Shown piece by piece: positions 27,441-36,198 of a stretch of 64,000 bases of DNA. This DNA comes from Bernardetiaceae bacterium (GTDB lineage Bacteria > Bacteroidota > Bacteroidia > Cytophagales > Thermoflexibacteraceae): assembly GCA_025056255.1 (NCBI GenBank), contig JANWVT010000002.1, positions 239,531-303,530 of the forward strand, read 5' to 3'. Numbering within the stretch: the stretch's first letter is position 1; every line of letters starts with the position of its first letter. A program made the translations under genes and the position numbers. The notes under the pieces are model-generated. The model ran no database searches. It was not told the DNA's origin and was given only the letters and a program-made list of their open reading frames with translations.

Positions 27441-29213
27441 TCAGTTGTTTGCTGCAATTTTTGCTTGCAAATTTTCCACCAACTCGCCAATGCTGCCTTC
27501 TTTTTTGTTGCGGAAGGCAAGTTCGGTGTAGAGCGTTGCGCACTGTGGATTGCGAGCTTTCAGCTCTCGCCATTCTTGCCAAAGTGTACGATAGCGTTGC
27601 AGCGCATCGGCTACTGCTGCACGTTGAAATATGCCGGTTTGGCGAGCCTCCGCATCAGCTATCATCAGCCTCCACATTTGCTCAATGAGTTCATATTTAA
27701 TTCTGCCGTAGGTAGCAGAAACGCGTATATAGTCTAAGGTGAGTGTATCGGAAAGTGTCATTTGGCGGGCGATGGACTCAATTTGCCTCCAAATGGCTGC
27801 TGCTTCTGCTTTTTCAGCAAGTACTTTTTCCTGCCAATTTCCTTTGAGAATGGCATGGAGGACGTCGCGGTTAGAGGCTACGGAAAAAAATTCGTCGCGT
27901 GCCCACCATTTGTCGTTTACTGTAAAACTGTTGAGCTGTCCCTTGCGCACGCCTTCTACACTTAGCAGGGCTATTTGTCGCAGACGGTCGGCTTCCATTC
28001 CTGTGATTCCTCTTCGGGCAGCAAATTCGTAGAATAATTCTTCCTCTGTGCGCGTAGTATTTTGTGCCCAATGTGCCACTACGTAGGTATTCAGGTCTAT
28101 CCAAAATTCATTGCTGATGTAAGGTCCTTGCCAGCCACCTCCGCGCGACCAAGTCATCACGCCGGCAAGTAGTCCACGACCTACAATGTCTTTAATGCCA
28201 CGCGGGGCATCAGGTGCGTTCATCCTGCCGGTAAATTGACCGTTGACAATTTCGTATTTCGTCTCTGGCCAACCATCGATAACACCAATAGCAGAGTAAT
28301 AAGGATGTGCACCCTTCCCATACACCTCCATTGCTGACTGTGCTTCTACAATCTGCCGGTGTTTGCCAATGCCAATACAAGGGTTGAAAGGAGTCATGCG
28401 TAAAAAATCGTCTTGCTGATATTTAATAGAAAACAGCAAGTTCGGGTGGGGCTCAATAGCAGCAGTTACCGCCGAATAATACTCAGGATTGTTATGAAAA
28501 TTGAACCCAAAATCCCATGTGCGATAGAACAATCGCTTATTTCGCTTCACACAAATTTCTTCACGTAAAATGTTGAGCAGCGTAATGTGGTCTTGGATGC
28601 CGGCTTTCCCTTTGCGGATAGGGCTGCCCCCGCGATGATAGGGGGTGTCGTACAGGTAGGTTTCACCAAAGCGCAGCACCAGCCCATCTAACTGTGGAAA
28701 GCGGTTAAAAATGCCTGCTACTTGTGCACGTACCAGTGCTTGCGTAACAGGGGATTGCATATCGGGTATCAGGGGTTTTTCAGCCTTGTCGCCCATCACC
28801 GACCCTACTCCTTCTGTATCTTGGCGACGAATGGCATCGCCGTAGCGATTCCAGATTTCAAGTGGCAGCACCAAAAAATCAGTAAATGGGTACACATCTA
28901 TGCCGGCGCGTTCCCATTCGGCTAATTGGCGGTCAACCTCGGCAGCTTTTTGTGCTATCCAGCGTGCAGTTGGGCTGTTGCGCGGAATGATGTTGCGGTG
29001 AAAATTTTCATAGGTAATTAGGCAGTTGATGTGCCAATGTGGCACTGTGGCATTAAATCCTTCCGATTGAAGGAATACAGGGCTGTTGTATTTGGTTTGA
29101 AAGGGCGGCTCTCCGGGATTATTGTGTACCATGTCCATGATAAAATCTAACCTTTGCCCCCACAAAAACATGCACCAAAACCACAGTGCTACTAACAGAC
29201 AAATTTTTCGCAT
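27441..29213 (-). CDS. Secreted glycoside-hydrolase-like (TIM-barrel) protein
   Basis: A 590-residue protein with signal peptide (MRKICLLVALWFWCMFLWGQ). The pattern of segments fits a (beta/alpha)8 barrel of the alpha-glucuronidase/large glycosidase kind: IDVYPFTDFLVLPLEIWNRYGD, GLVLRFGETYLYDT (possible catalytic Glu), LFYRTWDFGFNFH, LLFSIKYQQDDFLRMTPFNP and QIVEAQSAMEVYGKG, then a helical C-terminal third. I could not place it in a numbered GH family. Export plus linkage to an outer-membrane barrel gene 19 bases downstream suggests action on an extracellular or surface polysaccharide. The activity remains an inference. Confidence 0.55.
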   Translation of the reverse strand: MRKICLLVALWFWCMFLWGQRLDFIMDMVHNNPGEPPFQTKYNSPVFLQSEGFNATVPHWHINCLITYENFHRNIIPRNSPTARWIAQKAAEVDRQLAEWERAGIDVYPFTDFLVLPLEIWNRYGDAIRRQDTEGVGSVMGDKAEKPLIPDMQSPVTQALVRAQVAGIFNRFPQLDGLVLRFGETYLYDTPYHRGGSPIRKGKAGIQDHITLLNILREEICVKRNKRLFYRTWDFGFNFHNNPEYYSAVTAAIEPHPNLLFSIKYQQDDFLRMTPFNPCIGIGKHRQIVEAQSAMEVYGKGAHPYYSAIGVIDGWPETKYEIVNGQFTGRMNAPDAPRGIKDIVGRGLLAGVMTWSRGGGWQGPYISNEFWIDLNTYVVAHWAQNTTRTEEELFYEFAARRGITGMEADRLRQIALLSVEGVRKGQLNSFTVNDKWWARDEFFSVASNRDVLHAILKGNWQEKVLAEKAEAAAIWRQIESIARQMTLSDTLTLDYIRVSATYGRIKYELIEQMWRLMIADAEARQTGIFQRAAVADALQRYRTLWQEWRELKARNPQCATLYTELAFRNKKEGSIGELVENLQAKIAANN

Positions 29214-29324
29214 GGTTGTTTATTTTTTCCCAAAGAGCCCTTTTTCTTGTCAGTATAACAGTTCTCCTGTTTAAGAATTTCAATTGTTTAGAACAGCGCT
29301 TTGGTTGACTGGTTCAGACTTAGC

Positions 29325-29897
29325 TCAGTTGCCAAATGCAAAGCCCAAGGTTATGCCGAACCGAAAGGAGAAATAACCAAAGTTAGCCAAGAAGAAATCG
29401 TCGCGGGTAGCGCCATTTTTCCCGTTGAAGGAAGTGGCATTGAAAGAAGGTCCGCCAAACAACTCAATGCTGACTTGGTCTTTAAACAACCACTGATTGC
29501 CCACACATACACCGCCACCAAAAGAACTGTACGTAGCCGAAACGTTGGTGTCTTCTTTATCAGACAAATTCAGGTTTTGATAGCGCAAGAAGGGCGCAAC
29601 AAAAAATCCAGCAGGCGATTGCTTGCTTTCGGAAAGGTAAAATCGATACTCGGGAGTTATGCCAACCCCTCGAAACAATGTTCCGCTAAACGAAGCTCCA
29701 GTGTAGTAAATACCTAACTGTAAGCTACTTTTCTCATTGAGCACGCGCTCGTAGAAAAACGAGGCTGTGCGTACTACCGGACTAAGCAAATTTACCTTAA
29801 TAAGGTTTTTAGGAGTGTCTGTATCATTGCTTTGTGCCCATGCCTGCACAGGCAGCGTTGCTAAAAACAAGCAAAATACAAGTTGGTGGTTGCTCAT
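29325..29897 (-). CDS. Small outer-membrane beta-barrel protein (DUF3575-like)
   Basis: A 190-residue exported protein with signal peptide (QLVFCLFLATLPVQAWAQ). The mature part alternates hydrophobic and polar residues in about eight strands (KVNLLSPVVRTASFFYERVL, LQLGIYYTGASF, GITPEYRFYL, GFFVAPFLRYQNL) and ends FGITLGFAFGN, typical of an 8-stranded outer-membrane barrel. The NLLSPVVRTASFFYER opening resembles DUF3575 proteins. It lies 24 bases after dxs on the same strand. Function unknown. Confidence 0.65.
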   Translation of the reverse strand: MSNHQLVFCLFLATLPVQAWAQSNDTDTPKNLIKVNLLSPVVRTASFFYERVLNEKSSLQLGIYYTGASFSGTLFRGVGITPEYRFYLSESKQSPAGFFVAPFLRYQNLNLSDKEDTNVSATYSSFGGGVCVGNQWLFKDQVSIELFGGPSFNATSFNGKNGATRDDFFLANFGYFSFRFGITLGFAFGN

Positions 29898-29921
29898 GAT
29901 GTTTCAAATTTTGGTGATTTA

Positions 29922-31769
29922 TCAGGTAATTTTTTTAAACGTATTGTCGTGGCTGTTGGGTTGTGTTTGCGCATTTACCTTGTGCCAAAGTTGGCGTAGG
30001 CATGCTGTAATATGAGCTGCATCTATTTGGCAGTAGCTGTACTGTTGAGCTGGCTCGCCATGTGGAATAAACTCATCTGGAATCCCCAAACGCACCACCG
30101 GTACAGACAGGTTAGCATTATTGAACCACTCTAAAACGGCACTGCCAAATCCACCGGCAAGTATGCCATCTTCAACAGTTAATACCACCTGATGAGTAGC
30201 CGCCATTGCCATCAGCTCTTCGTCTAAGGGTTTAATAAAACGCATATCATAATGGCTAATATAGATACTCTCTTGTGCAAGAGTGGCAGCTGCTTGTTGG
30301 ACAAAGTTTCCTACCTGTCCAATGCTTAACACAGCAATATGCTTGCCCTGTAGCAATACCCTTCCTTTACCGACAGGTATTTTTTGAAAAGGTTGCTGCC
30401 AATGTTGCAAAACACCATGCCCACGCGGGTAGCGAATAGCAAAAGGCTGCTGGATATCGGGTAGTTGTGCAGTATAAAGCAAGTGGCGCAGCTCAGCCTC
30501 GTTCATAGGAGCGGCTACAATCAGATTGGGAAGGCAGCGAAGTGACGCAATGTCGAATACGCCTTGGTGAGTAGCACCATCAGCACCTACTAAACCGGCA
30601 CGGTCCAGGCAAAAAATTACTTTCAGGTTTTGCAGGCATACGTCGTGAATGATTTGGTCATAAGCGCGCTGGGCAAAAGTGGCATACAGGTTGCAATATG
30701 GTACCATTCCTTGTGCTGCCAAGCCTGCAGCAAAAGTAACAGCGTGTTGTTCGGCAATACCTACATCGAAGGTGCGCTCTGGGAAGGCATCCATTAGTTT
30801 TTGCATAGAACAGCCAGAGAGCATGGCAGGCGTAATACCTACAATAGCAGCATTTTGTTGAGCAAGTTCCACTAAGGTTTCGCCAAACACATCTTGGTAC
30901 TTGGCAGGTTGAAAGGCTGTTTTGGCAGCCATTACTTCTCCGGTGTGTTTATCGAATTTGCCAGGCGAGTGCCAAAACGTTTGGTTTTGCTCTGCTTGTT
31001 CTAATCCTTTTCCTTTAACAGTTCGGCAATGAAGTAGGCGAATACCCGGTTGTTCTTTTAGCATCTTGATTTGATGCACCAGCGCTGCCACATCGTGCCC
31101 GTCAACAATACCATAATAAGGGATGCTGAGCGATTGAAAAAAATTGGGTTGATTTGTTTTTTGCCATTGCTGCATCTGTTCGTGAAGCGCCCCTACGTTT
31201 GGGTCTATGGAAATACCGTTATCATTAATCACTATCAGCAGATTCAGATGCCGTTGCTTGCTGTAAGCAGCGTGGTTAAGTGCTTCGAACGACATGCCTG
31301 CTGTAAGCCCGCCATCGCCAATAATAGCTGCATGCACGCGGCTGTAGTTTCTTTGCAACCATGCTGCATTTGCCATTCCCAAAGCTGCCGAAATAGAGGT
31401 AGAAGAATGACCTGTTCCAAAAGCATCAAATACGCTTTCGGTACGAACAGGGAAACCGGCAATACCTCCCCATTTGCGAATAGTTGCAAATTGGTTGCGC
31501 CTACCTGTGAGAATTTTATGTCCATATGCCTGATGCCCAACATCCCAAATGAGGACATCCTCGGGAGTTTGCAATGCGTAGTGCAGCGCTACGGTCAGTT
31601 CTACCGTACCTAAACTAGCGCCTAAGTGCCCGCCCGAACGCGAAATGTGGTCTATGATAAACTGTCGCAACTCGTAGCATAGCTGCGGTAATTGCTCAAT
31701 AGCAAGTTGCCGCAAGTCTTCAGGTGATGCTATTCCGAAGAGCAGCGGATATTCGGCAGCAGTTTGCAT
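29922..31769 (-). CDS. dxs: 1-deoxy-D-xylulose-5-phosphate synthase
   Basis: A 615-residue thiamine-diphosphate enzyme that condenses pyruvate and glyceraldehyde-3-phosphate, the first step of the MEP isoprenoid pathway. Clear motifs: ISRSGGHLGASLGTVELTVA, WDVGHQAYGHKILTGR, FGTGHSSTSISAALGMA, the ThDP motif GDGGLTAGMSFEALNHA ending in NDN, and the transketolase core EQHAVTFAAGLAAQG with DRAGLVGADGATHQG. Length is normal. A TAACTTTG promoter element sits 4 bases ahead of the ATG. It is the isoprenoid supplier for the polyprenyl synthase encoded at 45.6 kb. Confidence 0.97.
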   Translation of the reverse strand: MQTAAEYPLLFGIASPEDLRQLAIEQLPQLCYELRQFIIDHISRSGGHLGASLGTVELTVALHYALQTPEDVLIWDVGHQAYGHKILTGRRNQFATIRKWGGIAGFPVRTESVFDAFGTGHSSTSISAALGMANAAWLQRNYSRVHAAIIGDGGLTAGMSFEALNHAAYSKQRHLNLLIVINDNGISIDPNVGALHEQMQQWQKTNQPNFFQSLSIPYYGIVDGHDVAALVHQIKMLKEQPGIRLLHCRTVKGKGLEQAEQNQTFWHSPGKFDKHTGEVMAAKTAFQPAKYQDVFGETLVELAQQNAAIVGITPAMLSGCSMQKLMDAFPERTFDVGIAEQHAVTFAAGLAAQGMVPYCNLYATFAQRAYDQIIHDVCLQNLKVIFCLDRAGLVGADGATHQGVFDIASLRCLPNLIVAAPMNEAELRHLLYTAQLPDIQQPFAIRYPRGHGVLQHWQQPFQKIPVGKGRVLLQGKHIAVLSIGQVGNFVQQAAATLAQESIYISHYDMRFIKPLDEELMAMAATHQVVLTVEDGILAGGFGSAVLEWFNNANLSVPVVRLGIPDEFIPHGEPAQQYSYCQIDAAHITACLRQLWHKVNAQTQPNSHDNTFKKIT

Positions 31770-31773
31770 TGGG

Positions 31774-31781
31774 CAAAGTTA
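31774..31781 (-). promoter_or_regulatory. -7 promoter element TAACTTTG before dxs
   Basis: Exact TAnnTTTG on the minus strand, 4 nt before the dxs ATG at 31769. It would give a leaderless or nearly leaderless mRNA. Confidence 0.45.
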
Positions 31782-31805
31782 CAAGTAATGGTATTCGGAT
31801 GCTAC

Positions 31806-33896
31806 TCAAAAAAGCGGTAAACTAATGCGGAAAACGCTTCCTTCTCCTAATTGGCTTTCTACGCTAATGGTTCCACCAAGCGACTCTACTTGCGTTTTCA
31901 CCAAATATAAGCCAAGCCCTTTGCCCTCGGTATGGGTATGCATGCGCTGATACAGTCCAAATATTTTATAAGTGTCGATATTTTGGAGGTCCATACCTAA
32001 GCCGTTGTCGGCTACAGTTAAGGTGCAGAAATTGCCCAAATAATCGGAAGAGATAACAATGTGTGGCTTTCGGTGTTCTGCTCGGTATTTGATAGCATTA
32101 GATATAAGGTTGTACAAAATGCTGTGCATATACCCGCGGATGGTGTACAAAACAGGTTGCAGGGTAAAGTCGTACTGAATGCTTGCTTGTGTGGCGGCAA
32201 TGTTTGTTTCGATGCCTAAAAGTACTTGACGCAGCAGTTCTTCTAACTCCACTTTTTCTTTGAAAGAATCCAGCCCTTGCCGAGTAGAGATAATGGTGTT
32301 TAAATCTTTAATAACTTGGTCAAGGCTAGCAGCCGATTTTTGTAGGTTTTTCAAAATTTCTACATTAAAAGGGTCATCGGGTTGTTGGAGATTAAAAATG
32401 TTAACAAGTCCCAAAATCTGGGTAATAGGCGAACGGATGTTGTGTGAAATAATGTAAGAAAATTGTTCGAGGTCTTTGTTATGGCTGTTGAGTACGTTAA
32501 TAGTAGTTTGCAAGTCGCGCGTGCGTTGTTTGACTACTTGCTCCAAGTTAGCTGCTTGTAAAGCTATTTGTTTGTTTTGCTCTTCTAACTGCCGATTTTT
32601 CAAGCTTATTTCATATTGAGTGTTTTTGAGTGCTAAGTTTGTCTTTTTGTATTTGAGATTCAGTCGCCACAGTCCAAAAATAAAAGGCGTCACAATAGAC
32701 AAAAACACGAAACTGCTCCACAATAGCCAATTTTTTTGGCGCTCCGACGCTTCTATTTTTTTACTCATCAGTTCTTCTTTAATTGGCTGAATAGCTGTTA
32801 TGCTTAGCATACGTACCTGTTCTAAGCTTTGCCGGTAGCTCAAACTATTTAATGAGTCGCCAAATGCTTTGTATATTTCAAGCCGTTTGAGTGCTTCTTG
32901 CCAGTCTGCTTTTGCTTTGGAAAACAGATAGCGGCAGCGCATATATGCCAGCCGAGCTTCAGGATTGATGGTTGCTGTATATAGTTGTTCAATTTGTTTC
33001 ACCAATAATTCCATTTTGGAGCGATTGCGCATCTTCCAATAAACTTCTGCTAATATGCTGTTTTCAATAATGGCAAGGCTGGTATCTTGATGCGCTATGG
33101 CAGAAAGATAACTCATTTCTAACAGCGGAATAGCTTTCTGATATTGTTGCTGGCTAACATATACTTTGCCAACGTTGCCTTTGGAAATAGCCAACCACTG
33201 CTGTATGCCATAATTTTTAGCAATGGTGGCTGCTTGTTGAAAATAACCGATAGCAAGTTGGTGTTTACCAATGAAATGATAAATTCGACCTATGTAGTTG
33301 TAAGTTTGTAAAGTACGGACAAGGTTTGCGCGAGTGTCTCTTTTAAAAAACTCTACAAAGTAATATAGTGCCTCGTCGTAGTCGTTAGCTGTGTAATACA
33401 AAGTACCAATTTGGTAGTACATAATGTTGGCAAGGAGCTGGTTGCGCAACTGCTGATAAAGCATCAACGCGCGTGTCTTGTAATGCAAGGAAGAGTCGAG
33501 GCGTCCTTCTTGGTAGTATATGTCTGACAATATCCGAAATGCAGCAGCAGTGTAGTAGTTATCGCTTATTTTTGTAGCCCAGCGCAAGGCAATTTGTGCA
33601 TAGGGTTTTGCTTCTGATAGCTCCTGATGTTGCAGAAAATGGTAGGCAAGTAGGTGATTCTTCCCAAAATTTTCGTAAACCAACTTAGGACCGTAGTAGC
33701 TCGCATTGGCTTTGTAAACCAAGCGCTCCAAAATGCTTGGCGAAAGGGTGTCGTAGTCCCCACCGGCGGCAATAAATTTATAATATCCGTGAATAATATC
33801 TGGCTCATTTTCCCATGCGTATTGGTCTTGTCCTGCAATGCTAGGAACAAAAATGATAGCTTGTACAATAAAAGCAACAAAGTAAATCCAATTCAT
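31806..33896 (-). CDS. TPR-containing membrane histidine kinase
   Basis: A 696-residue sensor kinase. Signal-like N-terminus (MNWIYFVAFIVQAIIFVPSI), then about eight tetratricopeptide-like repeats in the periplasm (residues about 40-370, for example LHYKTRALMLYQQL, AIGYFQQAATIAKNYG), one membrane helix (WLLWSSFVFLSIVTPFIFG), a coiled coil, a HisKA-like helix with ISHNIRSP (His485) and a HATPase with NLISNAIKYR, DNGLGMD and GKGLGLYLVKTQ. This architecture is common in Bacteroidota. No response regulator adjoins it. Start at 33896 is preferred because a TATTTTTG promoter element at 33916-33923 overlaps the two upstream candidate starts. Confidence 0.88.
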   Translation of the reverse strand: MNWIYFVAFIVQAIIFVPSIAGQDQYAWENEPDIIHGYYKFIAAGGDYDTLSPSILERLVYKANASYYGPKLVYENFGKNHLLAYHFLQHQELSEAKPYAQIALRWATKISDNYYTAAAFRILSDIYYQEGRLDSSLHYKTRALMLYQQLRNQLLANIMYYQIGTLYYTANDYDEALYYFVEFFKRDTRANLVRTLQTYNYIGRIYHFIGKHQLAIGYFQQAATIAKNYGIQQWLAISKGNVGKVYVSQQQYQKAIPLLEMSYLSAIAHQDTSLAIIENSILAEVYWKMRNRSKMELLVKQIEQLYTATINPEARLAYMRCRYLFSKAKADWQEALKRLEIYKAFGDSLNSLSYRQSLEQVRMLSITAIQPIKEELMSKKIEASERQKNWLLWSSFVFLSIVTPFIFGLWRLNLKYKKTNLALKNTQYEISLKNRQLEEQNKQIALQAANLEQVVKQRTRDLQTTINVLNSHNKDLEQFSYIISHNIRSPITQILGLVNIFNLQQPDDPFNVEILKNLQKSAASLDQVIKDLNTIISTRQGLDSFKEKVELEELLRQVLLGIETNIAATQASIQYDFTLQPVLYTIRGYMHSILYNLISNAIKYRAEHRKPHIVISSDYLGNFCTLTVADNGLGMDLQNIDTYKIFGLYQRMHTHTEGKGLGLYLVKTQVESLGGTISVESQLGEGSVFRISLPLF

Positions 33897-33915
33897 ACTT
33901 AAGTAGGGGCTCATA

Positions 33916-33923
33916 CAAAAATA
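33916..33923 (-). promoter_or_regulatory. -7 promoter element TATTTTTG before the TPR kinase gene
   Basis: TAnnTTTG on the minus strand, 19 bases before the ATG at 33896. It helps decide the start, since starts at 33914 or 33938 would lie on or upstream of it. Confidence 0.45.
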
Positions 33924-33952
33924 AAACGAATAAATCAACTCGGCGTACTGCT

Positions 33953-34870
33953 ATGAAAATACACGTAAAAAAACTAGCAACCCTTACGGGACATACCGAC
34001 AGCTTGTATGCATTGGCACCCGGATTTGAGACAGGCTGCTTTTTTTCGGCAGGCAGCGATGGAATGATAGTAGAATGGAATAGTCACCAACCTGAATATG
34101 GCAAACTGATTGCAAGAGTAAACGGCACAGTGTATGCCTTATGTTCTTTGCCTACAGCAGGCATTTTGATAGTAGGACAAAATCAGCAAGGTTTGCACTG
34201 CATTTCTGTACCTAACCGAACACTGACCGCTTCGTTCGCTATTACTTCGAGCGCCATTTTTGACATAGTTTATGCAAACGAGCAACTTTACATAGCTACC
34301 GGTAGTGGTGAATTAATTGTATTGACCGCCCAACACTTACAAACCATTACCAAACAAAAAATTACTGATAAAAGCCTTCGTTGCTTAGCGCTGCACCCTA
34401 CGCTACCGCACTTAGCAGTAGGCACTAGCGACCACTGCACCTACATATTAGACCGTTTCTCTATGCAAATAATAGCTAAACTATCAGGACATACCAACTC
34501 CGTTTTTTCGGCAGTTTACTCTCCTTGTGGCAATTACTTACTCACTGGCAGTCGCGACGCGCATTTGCGAATTTGGCAAGTAAATACCGATTACCAGCTG
34601 ATGCAAAGCATTGTAGCACATATGTACACCATCAATCACATGGCTTACAGCCCTGATGGCAAATGGCTAATTACTTGTAGCAAAGACAAGTCTATCAAAA
34701 TATGGGAGGCTGCCAACTTCACGCTCCGGAAAGTAGTTGACAAAGCGCGCCATGCAGGGCACGGCACCTCTATTAATAAATTACTCTGGCTGGGCAAACG
34801 CCAGTTTGCTGCTGCCTCCGACGACCGCACCATTTCGCTTTGGGAGTTTGATACTGTTGCAAAGAGCTAA
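33953..34870 (+). CDS. WD40 repeat protein
   Basis: A 305-residue protein made almost entirely of WD40 repeats, about seven blades, predicting one closed beta-propeller. Good repeats include LATLTGHTDSLYALAP, LSGHTNSVFSAVYSPCGNYL with TGSRDAHLRIWQ, and MAYSPDGKWLITCSKDKSIK; the second and third blades are degenerate. No signal peptide or membrane segment, so it is cytosolic and probably a protein-binding platform. No fused enzyme domain. Divergent from the TPR kinase and upstream of the DivIVA-domain gene, separated from it by a promoter, so a shared role with either is not shown. Confidence 0.88.
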   Translation: MKIHVKKLATLTGHTDSLYALAPGFETGCFFSAGSDGMIVEWNSHQPEYGKLIARVNGTVYALCSLPTAGILIVGQNQQGLHCISVPNRTLTASFAITSSAIFDIVYANEQLYIATGSGELIVLTAQHLQTITKQKITDKSLRCLALHPTLPHLAVGTSDHCTYILDRFSMQIIAKLSGHTNSVFSAVYSPCGNYLLTGSRDAHLRIWQVNTDYQLMQSIVAHMYTINHMAYSPDGKWLITCSKDKSIKIWEAANFTLRKVVDKARHAGHGTSINKLLWLGKRQFAAASDDRTISLWEFDTVAKS

Positions 34871-34957
34871 GGTTAAATTTCTGGTAATATCTTGTTAAAA
34901 ATTGAATTTTATCAACTTTTCCATAATTTGCAACCAACTGTGAGCTCGGGCGTAAGA

Positions 34958-34986
34958 TTTGCACCTAATATTGTAGAATAATTTTG
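34958..34986 (+). promoter_or_regulatory. Promoter of the divIVA-like gene
   Basis: TTTG at 34958-34961, 17 bases, then TAATTTTG at 34979-34986. Both Bacteroidota elements match exactly and the spacing is in range. The ATG is 22 bases further at 35009. Confidence 0.6.
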
Positions 34987-35008
34987 CTCGGACAGTATCA
35001 ACCTGAGT

Positions 35009-35764
35009 ATGAAAGTTACGCCGTTAGATATTCGCAAAAAGTCTTTTGAAAAAGTAACCTTTGGCGGTTACAGCAAAGAAGAGGTACACGCTTTTTTGAA
35101 TACCTTGTCTCAGGCATGGGAAGGACTTTCGCTTCGGAATCAGGAGTTAGAAGGGCGACTTACTGCCACCCTGTCGGAGCTGAACCGTCTTAAAGACATG
35201 GAAGCTGCCTTTGTAAAGCATCTTAATAAATTAGAAGACAGCAACAATGCCCTGCGCGAAAATGCCAAGCGCGAAGCCGACCTGCTGCTGTACGAAACCC
35301 GTATTAAAGCAAATCAGCTTTTAGAAGAAGCACGTATAAAAGCCCGTGCAATGATTAAAGAAGCCAATCAGCGCACCCATCAGTCACTTTCGGAAATGCG
35401 CGAAGAGCTGCGCAGGTTAGACTACGCCTGCCGCCTATTGGAAAAACAACGCGACGCACTCTTGCGCGAAATGCGCCAGCTCATACACGACACACAGCAT
35501 AAGATAGAACAGGTAGAAGCCTTTAAACGCAACGTGATTTATGAGGAAGAAATCCGAAAAGCCAATGAACTAATGAGCCGACAAAATATGCAAGTGCGCC
35601 AAGACCTAAGAGAAATAGACAATACTGTGTATCGACAGCAGAAAAACCCAACAGCCACTTCCGCAAGCCAATCTTCCAACTCGCCTTCTATGATGAGTGC
35701 AACGCCTGATACACAACAAACTACCAATGAGAATGCGGATTGGTCTTTTTTTGATGCCCTGTAA
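35009..35764 (+). CDS. DivIVA-domain coiled-coil protein
   Basis: A 251-residue protein. The N-terminus matches the DivIVA/GpsB lipid-binding domain: MKVTPLDIRKKSFEKVTFGG then YSKEEVHAFLNTLSQAW. Residues about 40-195 form a long charged coiled coil (KREADLLLYETRIKANQLLE, ARAMIKEANQRTHQSL), and the last 45 residues are a low-complexity Ser/Thr/Asn/Gln tail ending NADWSFFDAL. In Firmicutes and Actinobacteria such proteins mark curved membranes at poles or septa; the role in Bacteroidota is not established. It has its own promoter and is followed 20 bases later by folB. Confidence 0.85.
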   Translation: MKVTPLDIRKKSFEKVTFGGYSKEEVHAFLNTLSQAWEGLSLRNQELEGRLTATLSELNRLKDMEAAFVKHLNKLEDSNNALRENAKREADLLLYETRIKANQLLEEARIKARAMIKEANQRTHQSLSEMREELRRLDYACRLLEKQRDALLREMRQLIHDTQHKIEQVEAFKRNVIYEEEIRKANELMSRQNMQVRQDLREIDNTVYRQQKNPTATSASQSSNSPSMMSATPDTQQTTNENADWSFFDAL

Positions 35765-35784
35765 ATTTGCATGCTTCTTTTCTC

Positions 35785-36174
35785 ATGTCTTGTGTTGATA
35801 CTATTGCCCTGCGCGGACTTATCTTTTATGCTTATCATGGTTATTATGCCGAAGAGCGAGCCCTTGGCAATCGCTACGGAGTGGACATAGAAGTACGCAC
35901 CGACCTGCGTCGGGCTGCTGCCAGCGACCAACTGGCAGACACCATCAACTATGAAACCCTTTATGCCATAGCCCAAGAAGCTGTTGTGCAACCTGCTCAA
36001 CTATTAGAGCACATTGGCGAGCGCATTGCAAAACAAATTTTTGAACAGTTTGCCGGAGCTTTACAAGTAAAGATAACTGTACGCAAGTATAATCCTCCTA
36101 TAGGCGGCATCTGCCGTGCAGCAGAAATTATTCTACAAAGAAAACGCCACGATTATTTATCGGGTGTATCTTAG
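35785..36174 (+). CDS. folB: Dihydroneopterin aldolase
   Basis: A 129-residue enzyme of folate synthesis converting dihydroneopterin to 6-hydroxymethyl-dihydropterin. Family motifs are present: IALRGLIFYAYHGYYAEER near the N-terminus with the conserved Tyr/His/Gly, a TINYETLY block, LLEHIGERIA with the active Glu, and KITVRKYNPPIGG. The start at ATG 35785 (MSCVDTIALRG) fits the family length; an upstream TTG at 35767 is rejected. It follows the DivIVA-like gene closely and precedes coaD by 24 bases, so the three probably form an operon. Confidence 0.93.
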   Translation: MSCVDTIALRGLIFYAYHGYYAEERALGNRYGVDIEVRTDLRRAAASDQLADTINYETLYAIAQEAVVQPAQLLEHIGERIAKQIFEQFAGALQVKITVRKYNPPIGGICRAAEIILQRKRHDYLSGVS

Positions 36175-36198
36175 CGCTCTAATCATACAAACCAATTT

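Noticed and set aside
27422..27520. N-terminal 33-codon extension of the RemB/Wzi-like gene
   Set aside because: It overlaps the end of the glycosidase-like gene and would bury the signal peptide.
29301..29717. 138-codon plus-strand frame
   Set aside because: Antisense to the small outer-membrane barrel, whose signal peptide and strand pattern are clear.
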